Positions 45,764-54,016 of a stretch of 64,000 bases of DNA are shown piece after piece. The stretch is from Herbiconiux daphne (GTDB taxonomy: Bacteria > Actinomycetota > Actinomycetes > Actinomycetales > Microbacteriaceae): positions 124,001 to 188,000 of the forward strand of contig NZ_JANLCJ010000006.1 of assembly GCF_024979295.1 (NCBI RefSeq), given 5' to 3'. Under the pieces are notes generated by a model. The model was given only the letters and a program-made list of their open reading frames with translations, was not told the DNA's origin and did not search any database. The position numbers were made by a program, and so were the translations under genes. Each line of letters opens with the position of its first letter. The stretch's first letter is position 1.

Positions 45764-47038
45764 ATGGTGCGCCCCACTCTCTCTGCCGAGCAGCAGCGGG
45801 TGTTCGAGCTGATCGAGGGCACCCGCAAGCACGTGTTCGTGACGGGCCGGGCGGGCACCGGCAAGTCGACCCTGCTCAACCACCTGTCGTGGAACACCGA
45901 GAAGCAACTCGTGATCTCGGCGCCTACCGGTGTCGCCGCGCTGAACGTGGGCGGGCAGACCATCCACTCGCTGTTCCGCCTGCCGATCGGGGTCATCGCC
46001 GATCACGACATCGAGCAGAACGCCGAGGTGCGCAAGCTGCTGAACACCATCGACACGCTCGTCATCGACGAGGTGTCGATGGTGAACGCCGACCTGATGG
46101 ATGCGATCGACCGGTCGCTGCGCCAGGCCCGGCAGCGGCCGCTCGAGGCGTTCGGCGGGGTGCAGGTGGTGCTGTTCGGCGACCCCTACCAGCTGGCGCC
46201 GGTGCCGGGCGACGGCGACGAGCGCGCCTACTTCGCCGACCACTACCGCTCGATGTGGTTCTTCGACGCCAAGGTCTGGCAGGAGACCGACCTGGCCATC
46301 GTCGAGCTCACCGAGATCCATCGCCAGCACGACGACGACTTCAAGTTCATGCTCAACGCGGTGCGCTTCGGCATGGTCACGAAGGAGATCGCGGATGCGC
46401 TGAACGGCGCGGGCGCACGATCCCCCGCTCCCGAGACAGCCATCACCCTGGCCACCCGAAACGACGCCGTGAACCGCATCAACCAGAGCGCGCTCGCCCG
46501 CCTGCCCGGCCGCGTGCTCAGTGCCAAGGCCGAGATCAGCGGCGACTTCGGCGGCCGCACCTACCCGGCCGACGTGAACCTCGAGCTCAAGGTCGGCGCC
46601 CAGGTGATGTTCCTGCGCAACGACGCCGATCAGCGCTGGGTGAACGGCACGGTCGGCACGGTGACGAAGATCGATTCCACGGTGTTCGTCGACGTCGACG
46701 GCGAGGTGCACGAGGTCGATCCGGTGGCGTGGGAGAAATACCGCTACTCCTACGCGCCCGAGTCGAAGCAGCTGAGCAAAGAGGTGATCGGCGAGTTCAC
46801 CCAGTTCCCATTGAGGCTGGCCTGGGCCGTCACCATCCACAAGTCGCAGGGGCAGACCTACGACGAGGCGATCGTCGACCTCGGGTCACGCGTGTTCAGC
46901 CCCGGGCAGACCTACGTGGCGCTCAGCCGGCTCACCTCGCTCGAGGGCCTCTATCTCACGCGGCCGCTCCGGCCGAGCGACATCATCGTCGATCAGGCCG
47001 TGCTGCAGTTCATGCAGCGAAGGCGCGGGGCGGCCTAG
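45764..47038 (+). CDS. Pif1/RecD2-like ATP-dependent DNA helicase
   Basis: The 424-residue superfamily 1B helicase has Walker A GRAGTGKST (Lys34), Walker B LVIDEVSM, GDPYQLAPV, and the C-terminal motifs RLAWAVTIHKSQGQTYDEAIVDLG and YVALSRLTSLEGLYLTR. Pif1-family enzymes unwind D-loops, G-quadruplexes and RNA-DNA hybrids. Small stand-alone versions like this occur in many actinobacteria. Start is ATG 45764 with AAAGGA nine bases upstream. Confidence 0.88.
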   Translation: MVRPTLSAEQQRVFELIEGTRKHVFVTGRAGTGKSTLLNHLSWNTEKQLVISAPTGVAALNVGGQTIHSLFRLPIGVIADHDIEQNAEVRKLLNTIDTLVIDEVSMVNADLMDAIDRSLRQARQRPLEAFGGVQVVLFGDPYQLAPVPGDGDERAYFADHYRSMWFFDAKVWQETDLAIVELTEIHRQHDDDFKFMLNAVRFGMVTKEIADALNGAGARSPAPETAITLATRNDAVNRINQSALARLPGRVLSAKAEISGDFGGRTYPADVNLELKVGAQVMFLRNDADQRWVNGTVGTVTKIDSTVFVDVDGEVHEVDPVAWEKYRYSYAPESKQLSKEVIGEFTQFPLRLAWAVTIHKSQGQTYDEAIVDLGSRVFSPGQTYVALSRLTSLEGLYLTRPLRPSDIIVDQAVLQFMQRRRGAA

Positions 47039-47068
47039 CCACTACTCTTCTCACAAGAGAGGGAGCTC

Positions 47069-49972
47069 ATGGCAACGCTGCTGTATCGAATCGGACGATT
47101 CGCCGCCCGACGGAGCATCGCCGTCATCGTGGGCTGGGTCGTCATCCTCGGGCTCGCGATCACCGGCGCGCAGGTTCTCGGAGGCACCCTCTCGACGTCG
47201 TTCGAGATTCCGGGCACCGAGTCGCAGCAGGCGATCGACATGCTCGACCAGCGCTTTCCCCAGGCCAGTGGTGGCTCGGCGAAGGTCATCTTCGTCGCCC
47301 CCGACGGCGAGAGCATCACCGGCTTCGAACCGCAGATCGACGCATCCGTCGCCAGCCTGACCACCCTCGACCATGTCACGAGCGTGGCCGGCCCGTTCGA
47401 CTCCGGCGACGAGAATCAGATCTCCGACGACGGCGGCATGGCGTTCGCCACCATCCAGTACGACGTGCCCACCACCTCGCTCACCACCGCCGACGACGAG
47501 GCCGTGGTCGCAGCCGGCGACGCCGCCGCGACGGGCGGCGTGACGGTGGCCTATTCGAACGTGGCCGATCCTCCCGAGGCCGGCATCGACTACACCGAGG
47601 TGATCGGCCTCGTCGTGGCCTTCATCGTGCTGCTGCTCACCTTCGGCTCGTTGCTGGCGGCGGGCATGCCCCTCGTCACCGCCGTGATCGGCGTCGGCCT
47701 CACCACCACGGCCATCACGATCGCCTCGGGCTTCGTCGACATCTCGTCGACCGCTCCCCTGCTGGCGACCATGCTCGGCCTCGCGGTCGGCATCGACTAC
47801 GCCCTGTTCATCGTGTCGCGACACCGGGCCCAGCTCATCCGGGGCATGGATCCGAAAGAATCGGCCGCGGTGGCCGTGTCGACCGCGGGCAGCGCGGTGG
47901 TGTTCGCGGCGCTCACCGTGATCATCGCGTTGCTCGGCCTCTCGGTGGTGCAGATCCCGTTCCTCACCGTGATGGGGGTGGGGGCGGCGATCTCGGTGGT
48001 GATCGCCGTGATCGTCGCGCTCACGCTGCTGCCCGCGTTCATGGGCCTGCTAGGCCGCCGGATGACGCCGAAGCCCACGTCGCGGGCCGCGAAGCGAGAG
48101 CTCGCCGCCGACGGCACGCACCGCACCCTCGGCGCCCGCTGGGTGGCGCTCGTGACGGCCAAACCCGTCATCACCATCGCGGTCGTGGTGATGGGGCTCG
48201 TGATCGTGGCCCTCCCGGCCGGGTCGATGCGGCTCACGCTGCCCGACGCCGGCTACGACCCGGTCGGTTCGCAGTCGCGCGAGGGCTACGACCTGCTGGC
48301 GGAGGGGTTCGGGCCCGGCTTCAACGGCCCGCTGCTCGTGACCGCCGACATCAGCAAGACCCTCGACATCAATGGCGCCCTCACCGCCCTCCACGACCAG
48401 TTCACGGGGCTCGACGACGTGGTGTCGGTGAGTCAGGCCGTGCCGAACGCCACCGCCGACATGGCGATCGTGTCGATCATCCCGGCCAGCGCGCCCGATT
48501 CGGTGCAGACCGAAGACCTCGTGAACACCATCCGCTCCGAGGCTGCGGCGTTCGACGCGAAGAACGGTTTCACCTACCAGGTGACCGGCACGACCGCGCT
48601 CGGCATCGACGTGTCGGCCCGGCTCGCCGACGCCCTGCTGCCCTTCGCGGTCGTGGTCGTGGGGCTCTGCATCATCCTGCTCACCATCGTCTTCCGCTCG
48701 CTGGCCGTGCCGATCTCGGCCACGATCGGCTACCTGCTGTCGGTGGGCGCCTCGTTCGGCATCGTGACGGCGATCTTCGAGTGGGGCTGGCTGGCCGACC
48801 TGTTCGGTGTGGCGAAGGTGGGGCCGGTGATCAGCTTCTTCCCCATCCTCTTGATGGCCGTGCTGTTCGGGCTCGCGATGGACTACCAGGTGTTCCTGGT
48901 GTCGCGCATGCGCGAGGAGTTCGTGAAGACGGGCGACCCGCACGTCGCCGTGCGCCATGGCTTCATCGGGGCCGCGCGCGTGGTGACCGCGGCGGCCTGC
49001 ATCATGTTCGCCGTGTTCGCGTCGTTCGTGCCGGGCGGCAACGCGGTGCTGCAGCCGATCGCCCTCGGGCTCGCGGCCGGCGTCTTCGTCGACGCGTTCC
49101 TCGTGCGCATGACGTTCATCCCGGCGCTCATGATGGTGCTCGGGCGCATCGGGTGGGCGCTGCCGGGGCCGCTTCGGCGCGTGCTGCCGAACGTCGACCT
49201 CGAGGGCGAGGGCGTGCGCGAGATGCTCGACGCGACCGCATGGCGCCCGCTCGACGACGCCGGGCAGCCGTTCGCGGTGGCCGCCGAGCGAGCGGTCGTC
49301 GACGCCGCCGCCGCGGCATCCGTCACCGTGCAGGCGCGGGCGGGCGACCTGGTGCTCGTCACGGGCGCGGCCACGACGAATCCGGATGCCGTCGTCGCCG
49401 CGTTGGCCGGCCGCCAGCGTGTGCTCTCGGGCCATCTTCGCGTGCTCGATCGCCCGCTGCCGTTCGAGGCATCGGCGCTCCGGCGGCAGAGCGTGCTGGT
49501 CGTGCGGCCGGTCGGGGCCGACGACCCGGCCGCGGCGGCGCGCCTGCCGCTGCCGCCGGGCGCCCTCAGCGTGCTCGAACGACTCCGACGCGACCTCGGT
49601 GACGAGCTCGACGATCTGTGGGGCGCCGCTGTGGCTGCCGAGTGGACCTACCAGGTCGCGCTCGCGGCGGTCTCGAGGGCGAGAATCGTGGCGATCGACG
49701 GCACCGGCCTGCCGACCGCCCACCTGCAGCACGCGCTCAGCATCGTGAACCAGGCGCTGCCGCTCGGCACCACCGTGGCCGTGGCCCACCACGGAGCACG
49801 CCTCGAGATGGGCGTGCGGCCGGTCGTGGTGGTGGAGTTGCGGCCCACGCCGGCGGTGCCCGAGCCCGTGCTGCAGCCGGCTGAGCTCGTCTCCCCACCG
49901 CCCATCGGCGACATCCCCGACGATCCGTCTCCCAGCCCAGAGAATCCGTCTCCCAGCCCAGAGAAGAGGTGA
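47069..49972 (+). CDS. MMPL transporter fused to a C-terminal domain resembling a degenerate ABC ATPase
   Basis: Residues 1 to about 730 are a full MMPL protein with two helix bundles (LGLAVGIDYALFIVSRHRAQLIRG; LFGLAMDYQVFLVSRMREEFVKTG). The last 240 residues are not MMPL. They read like an ABC nucleotide-binding domain with its motifs lost: VTVQARAGDLVLVTGAATTN where Walker A should be, then LAGRQRVLSGHLRVLDRPLP, and RIVAIDGTGLP in place of Walker B, followed by GTTVAVAHHG. No lysine or serine/threonine pair remains at the P-loop. A YhgE/Pip-like gene follows. Confidence 0.8.
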   Translation: MATLLYRIGRFAARRSIAVIVGWVVILGLAITGAQVLGGTLSTSFEIPGTESQQAIDMLDQRFPQASGGSAKVIFVAPDGESITGFEPQIDASVASLTTLDHVTSVAGPFDSGDENQISDDGGMAFATIQYDVPTTSLTTADDEAVVAAGDAAATGGVTVAYSNVADPPEAGIDYTEVIGLVVAFIVLLLTFGSLLAAGMPLVTAVIGVGLTTTAITIASGFVDISSTAPLLATMLGLAVGIDYALFIVSRHRAQLIRGMDPKESAAVAVSTAGSAVVFAALTVIIALLGLSVVQIPFLTVMGVGAAISVVIAVIVALTLLPAFMGLLGRRMTPKPTSRAAKRELAADGTHRTLGARWVALVTAKPVITIAVVVMGLVIVALPAGSMRLTLPDAGYDPVGSQSREGYDLLAEGFGPGFNGPLLVTADISKTLDINGALTALHDQFTGLDDVVSVSQAVPNATADMAIVSIIPASAPDSVQTEDLVNTIRSEAAAFDAKNGFTYQVTGTTALGIDVSARLADALLPFAVVVVGLCIILLTIVFRSLAVPISATIGYLLSVGASFGIVTAIFEWGWLADLFGVAKVGPVISFFPILLMAVLFGLAMDYQVFLVSRMREEFVKTGDPHVAVRHGFIGAARVVTAAACIMFAVFASFVPGGNAVLQPIALGLAAGVFVDAFLVRMTFIPALMMVLGRIGWALPGPLRRVLPNVDLEGEGVREMLDATAWRPLDDAGQPFAVAAERAVVDAAAAASVTVQARAGDLVLVTGAATTNPDAVVAALAGRQRVLSGHLRVLDRPLPFEASALRRQSVLVVRPVGADDPAAAARLPLPPGALSVLERLRRDLGDELDDLWGAAVAAEWTYQVALAAVSRARIVAIDGTGLPTAHLQHALSIVNQALPLGTTVAVAHHGARLEMGVRPVVVVELRPTPAVPEPVLQPAELVSPPPIGDIPDDPSPSPENPSPSPEKR
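49924..49965 (+). repeat. Two tandem 21-bp copies
   Basis: A 21-base unit beginning TCCGTCTCCCAGCCCAGAG is repeated exactly, encoding PSPSPEN then PSPSPEK at the end of the MMPL fusion. The number of copies could vary between strains. Confidence 0.85.
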
Positions 49973-49976
49973 CCGC

Positions 49977-52033
49977 ATGACCCGCCTGTCCTCCCTGGTG
50001 CGCCGCGGTGACACCGGCACCCTGTCGCCCGTCGCCCGGCGCGTCGCCATCGCGCTCGCCGTGCTGACCCCTTGCTCATCGCCGGTGTGGCGGTGACGGC
50101 CCTGGTGACGCCCAGCCAGTCCGCCGCCTCGGCGACCGGCCCCGCTCTGCCGGCGGCCGTCGTCAACCTCGACCAGATGGTGCAGGTCGAGCAGAACGGC
50201 ACCGAGACGCCCTTCCTGGCGGGCAAGCTGCTCGTGAGCGAACTCACCTCCGGAACCTCGGGGCAGGGTTTCACGTGGAACGTGACGGATGCCGACACCG
50301 CGTCGTCGGGGCTGGAATCGGGTCGGTTCGCGGCCGTCGTGACCATTCCGCCCGCGTTCTCGGCGTCGTACGTGTCGATCTCGAGCACCGACCCGGTGCA
50401 GGCGCAGCTGCAGGTGCAGACGAACGGCGCCAACAGCTACGTCACCGAGATGCTCGCCAGCGCCCTGTCGTCTGATCTGCAGGCGGCCCTGTCGACCCAG
50501 GCGACGAAGCAGTTCGTGTCGACGACGCTGGGCGCCTTCACGACTCTCAACGCCTCGATCGGGCAGGCGGCGACGGCGGCCGACGAACTCGCCGGCGGTG
50601 CGGGCAAGCTGTCGACCGGCGCCGACCAGCTCGCCACGGGCAGCGCCGAACTGGCGACCGGCATGGCCACCGCCGCGCGCGGCGGAGCGGAGCTCGACAC
50701 GGGGGCGCAATCGCTCGCCGGGGGCCTCGCGACCATCAGCGCCGCCACCACCGATCTGCCCACCTACGCCCAGGAGCTCGCCGACGGCACCGGACTCGTG
50801 GAGGGCGGCATCGGCCTGTTGCGCGTCAACGTGGGCGAGCAGGCGGTGCGCGCCGGCACGATGGCCGGCGATCAGCGCACGACCGTGATCGACCCGATCC
50901 GGGCACTGGCTGAGAACCTGCCCGACGACCCGGAGGCCATCCGGGCGGAGCTGCTGCGCATCGAGGGCAACGCAGCGGCGGTGCGCGACACGGCCGATCG
51001 ACTCACCCTCGGGCTGGCGTTCGACACCCTCGGCGGCGCGGCGCTCGAATACGGCGCCGGGGTGGTGCGCACCGGGCAGCAGGCCTTCGCCGACGACCTG
51101 CCCCAGCTCACCGACGGCCTCGCGCGTGCCTCGTCGGGGGCGGCGCAACTGGCGGTCGGCACGAGCGGGCTCGCCACGGGTCTCGGGCAACTGTCGAGCG
51201 GAGCCGCCCAGCTCGCGTCAGGCACCGCGCAACTCGCCCCGGGAGCGGCGCAACTGGCTTCGGGCACCGCGCAACTCGCCGGGGGCCTCCACCAGGCGAC
51301 GGCGGCCATCCCCACCTACACGACCGATCAGCAGGCTGCCATCTCGACGGTGGTCTCGACCCCGATCGTGACCCGGCAGTCCGACATCGCGGCCCTGCCG
51401 AGCCCCGCGGCCGCCATCGCCGCGGTCGCCGTGCCGATGGCGCTCTGGATCGGCGCGTTCGCGATCTACCTCATGCTGACGCCGTTCACGCGGCGCGCGC
51501 TCGCGTCGAGCGCGTCGACCGTGCGGGTGGTGATCGGGTCGCTCGTGCCGGCGGTCGTGCTGGGCCTCGTGCAGGCGGCGATCGTCGCGCTGGTGCTGTT
51601 CTTCGTGGGCGCGGCTCCCGCGCACGTGGCCGGGAGCATCGCGTTCTCGCTGTTCATGTCGTTCGCGTTCGTGACCCTGCACCAGGGACTCGTGGCGCTC
51701 TTCGGGCAAGCAGGGCGCCTGCTCTCGCTCGCCCTCGTGTTGGTGCAGGTGGCGGCGGCGGCCGTCATCATCCCCAACGGGCTGAGTTCACCGTTCTACA
51801 CCGGGCTGTCGACGCTGCTGCCCTTGTCGCACGCGATCACGGGCATGCAGGCGCTGATCGGGGGTGGTTCGGCGGCGGCATCCGTGGCCGGCCAGGAGGC
51901 CCTGGTGCTGCTCGTGTTCGCCGCGATCGGGCTGGCGCTGAGCCTCATCGCAGTGACCAGGCGTCGCTCCCAAAGCCTCATAGTTCTCGCCGAGTTGCGC
52001 CAAAGTGCCCTTCCCCGCGCTGCTGAAGGGTAA
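49977..52033 (+). pseudogene. YhgE/Pip-type membrane protein, frameshifted near the N-terminus
   Basis: The intact gene would encode 685 residues: a first helix, an outside domain with many short Gly/Ala/Gln/Leu repeats (GAAQLASGTAQLAPGAAQLASGT), and a five- or six-helix C-terminal membrane domain, as in YhgE/Pip (ABC-2-like) proteins. The frame starting at ATG 49977 reads MTRLSSLVRRGDTG and ALAVLTP, then breaks at a run of four C (50068-50071). The body continues from 50072 in another frame. One more C would restore ALAVLTPLLIAGVAV. The last residues (LAELRQSALPRAAEG) are encoded by palindrome copy 2. Confidence 0.75.
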
Positions 52034-52049
52034 TTTGGCGCAACTCGGC
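51989..52049. repeat. Long palindromic intergenic element, copy 2
   Basis: Arms at 51989-52004 and 52034-52049 are identical to those of copy 1 (GCCGAGTTGCGCCAAA). The inner stem differs slightly in sequence but stays paired, and the loop differs, so pairing is conserved more than sequence. This copy overlaps the end of the YhgE/Pip frame and lies 12 bp from the convergent heme oxygenase gene. Confidence 0.85.
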
Positions 52050-52060
52050 GAAGGGGGGGG

Positions 52061-52714
52061 TCAGGCTACTGCGGTGGCCTTGGCGTCGGCGAGGTCGAGG
52101 AACAGCTCGGTGTTGAACCGGTAGGCCACCATCACCTCGTCGATCACGCGGTCGCGCTCCTTGTCGTCCCAGCCGACCGCGTCGAGCTGCGAGCGGTAGG
52201 TCTCTTTGAACTCCTTGGGCTTCGCGATGTCGCCGAAGAGGTAGAAGCCCACCCCGTTGGTCTCGAAGCCGAACTGCCGCTGCATGAGCGTGCGGATGAT
52301 CTGGCCGCCCGACAGGTCGCCGAGGTAGCGCGTGTAGTGATGGGCGATGAAGCCGCCGTTCCAGGTGGCCGCGACCTCGTCGATTCGCCGCACGTAACGC
52401 GCCGTGGTGGGCAGCGGGGTCATCTGATCGCGCCAGTCCTCCCCGATCAGAAAGCGCAGGTCTTCTTCGATGGCCGGCAGCCGGGTGAGCTTCGGCGAGA
52501 TGAAGGCGGCGGCGACCGGGTCGTTCTTCATGCGATCGGCGGCCGCCTCGAGCGCGTCGTAGATGAAGAAATGCTGCGCCACCAGCGCGATGTAATCGTC
52601 GCGCGTGCCTTTGCCGCTCATCAGGTCGGTCATGAAACCGGCGCCCTCGCTGTCGCTGTGGCCGGTCCAGGTGCGCTCACGAAGAGCTTGCGAGAAAGGG
52701 ATCACTGCAGCCAT
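52061..52714 (-). CDS. hmuO: Heme oxygenase (biliverdin-producing)
   Basis: The 217-residue protein is an all-helical heme oxygenase: the proximal ligand lies in WTGHSDSEGAGFM (His19) and the distal helix glycines in RYLGDLSGGQIIRTLM. It cleaves heme to biliverdin, iron and CO. This matches the corynebacterial HmuO type, used to extract iron from heme and controlled by DtxR. An iron-box-like palindrome precedes it. Confidence 0.92.
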   Translation of the reverse strand: MAAVIPFSQALRERTWTGHSDSEGAGFMTDLMSGKGTRDDYIALVAQHFFIYDALEAAADRMKNDPVAAAFISPKLTRLPAIEEDLRFLIGEDWRDQMTPLPTTARYVRRIDEVAATWNGGFIAHHYTRYLGDLSGGQIIRTLMQRQFGFETNGVGFYLFGDIAKPKEFKETYRSQLDAVGWDDKERDRVIDEVMVAYRFNTELFLDLADAKATAVA

Positions 52715-52731
52715 ACGCTCATTCCAAAACG

Positions 52732-52751
52732 AAGTTAGTGTGACCTAACTT
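52732..52751. promoter_or_regulatory. Candidate DtxR/IdeR iron box of the heme oxygenase gene
   Basis: AAGTTAG-TGTGAC-CTAACTT is a perfect 7-bp inverted repeat 18-37 bp before the start codon. The core TTAGTGTGACCTAA matches 11 of 14 positions of the DtxR consensus interior. A weaker candidate (GGGTTACCTTACTT) sits before the DUF2470 gene near 53103. Confidence 0.5.
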
Positions 52752-52800
52752 TAGCGGCATGAGCCGGTCGGCAATCTAGGGGTTCCCGATGAATCGATCG

Positions 52801-53100
52801 TCAGTGTGGGCGCGGCTCGACGCCGAGCACCGCGCAGGCCTCGTCGTAGAGCGCCACGATCTCGCGCCTGACCTCGGCCCGCTCGGTGATGGCGCCGGCG
52901 GGCCAGGTGACGGATGCCGCGGTCGTGCGCTCGCCGACCGTCACGTTCCACACCCCCGCGTCGCCGTCGAGACCGGTCATCGTGGCGGCCGTCGCGGCCG
53001 GGTCGACGAAGGCGCGGGCGATCAGCAGGTTGTCGTCGGAGTGGTTGCCGTTCATGTGACGCAGGATCGCCTCGACGACCTCGGGTGCGAAAGTGCTCAT
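52801..53100 (-). CDS. DUF2470 domain protein
   Basis: The 99-residue product is a stand-alone DUF2470 domain: VVEAILRHMNGNHSDDNLLIARAF near the N-terminus, with MTGLDGDAGVWNV in the centre. In other proteins this domain is fused to heme-utilisation or pyridoxamine oxidase-like proteins and contacts heme. Next to heme oxygenase on the same strand, a role in heme handling is a fair inference. Start ATG 53100; upstream reading is non-coding. Confidence 0.8.
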   Translation of the reverse strand: MSTFAPEVVEAILRHMNGNHSDDNLLIARAFVDPAATAATMTGLDGDAGVWNVTVGERTTAASVTWPAGAITERAEVRREIVALYDEACAVLGVEPRPH

Positions 53101-53140
53101 GAGGGTTACCTTACTTGGCGGCGCGTCGGCCGAATCGCCG

Positions 53141-53794
53141 CTAGTCGAGCAGTTGCGCCTGCAGGAAGTAGGTCGACCGGACGAAGGCGAGGGCGGCGGC
53201 GTTCTTGTCGAGCAGCTCGAGCATCGTGGCGTTCGCGAACCCCTCGGCGGCCGCTGCATAGGTGTGTTGGGTGACCGGTGTTCCGTGCTCCTTCAGCCGG
53301 CTCACGAAGGCGTCGGCGTCGGCCTCCTCGCGCTGGGCCCACTCCCCGCTCGCGGGCCGATGCAGCAGCACCGGGCACGGGATGACGCCCGCCTCGTCGT
53401 CGCCGAGCACCGCGTAGTAGGCGACCACGGCATCCGCGGCCCCGCTCTGGGCCAGCCTCAAGGCGAACCTGCCGCCGAGCCCGAGCCCGATCAGGCCCAC
53501 TCGGGCTGCGCCGTGGCCCCGGCCGAGGGCGACCGCGTCGTCGAGCGTGGCGAGCGCGAAGCCGTCGTCGGCGCGCGCCTCGAGATCTGCCGCGCCCTCG
53601 GCCTGCACCGTGGCGAGACCGTCGAAGAGGTCTGGAACCGCCACGTAGAAGCCCTGGTTGGCGAGCGATTTCGCATAGGCCTCGAGGTAGGGCAGCCGCC
53701 CGTAGGAATCGTGCACCAGCACGATGGCCGGCCGGCCCGGCTCACCGAACTCCAGCGGCCAGCCCGGGGAGGGGATGTCGACGAATTCGGCCAC
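53141..53794 (-). CDS. Dienelactone-hydrolase-like alpha/beta protein lacking catalytic residues
   Basis: The 217-residue protein has the DLH fold order: PAIVLVHDSYG, YVAVPDLFDG, the elbow VGLIGLGLGGRFAL, CPVLLHRPASG and HTYAAAAEGFANA. In active DLH enzymes the elbow is GxCxGG and the histidine lies in GHGF. Here the nucleophile position is Gly105 and the histidine position is Glu184, so normal hydrolysis is not expected. It follows the heme genes on the same strand. Either a pseudoenzyme or a re-purposed fold. Confidence 0.75.
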   Translation of the reverse strand: MAEFVDIPSPGWPLEFGEPGRPAIVLVHDSYGRLPYLEAYAKSLANQGFYVAVPDLFDGLATVQAEGAADLEARADDGFALATLDDAVALGRGHGAARVGLIGLGLGGRFALRLAQSGAADAVVAYYAVLGDDEAGVIPCPVLLHRPASGEWAQREEADADAFVSRLKEHGTPVTQHTYAAAAEGFANATMLELLDKNAAALAFVRSTYFLQAQLLD

Positions 53795-54016
53795 GTCATC
53801 CTCCGGTCGGTTGGGTCAATTCTGGCACGGCGACCGCATATACCGCCGCCCCAGACCGCGGGCGAGTGATGCGTGGCACCACGGCAGCCGAGCCAACCCG
53901 AGCAAAGTTCAGTAATAGCAGGGTGAGCGCTACGTAGTGACTACGTCGGCGGGTCGGTGTAGGAATGGTCTCCCGAGACCGGATCTCGACGTCGAGCTCC
54001 GGGTGAACCGTAGGGG

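Noticed and set aside
50267..50282. parS-like sequence GGTTTCACGTGGAACG
   Set aside because: Three mismatches, inside a coding sequence 44 kb from the parAB cluster; probably chance.
48050..51190. Minus-strand open frame of 1046 codons opposite the MMPL and YhgE/Pip genes
   Set aside because: High GC makes long antisense frames common. The translation is rich in Arg, Gly, His and Glu with no domain, and the plus-strand genes are unmistakable.
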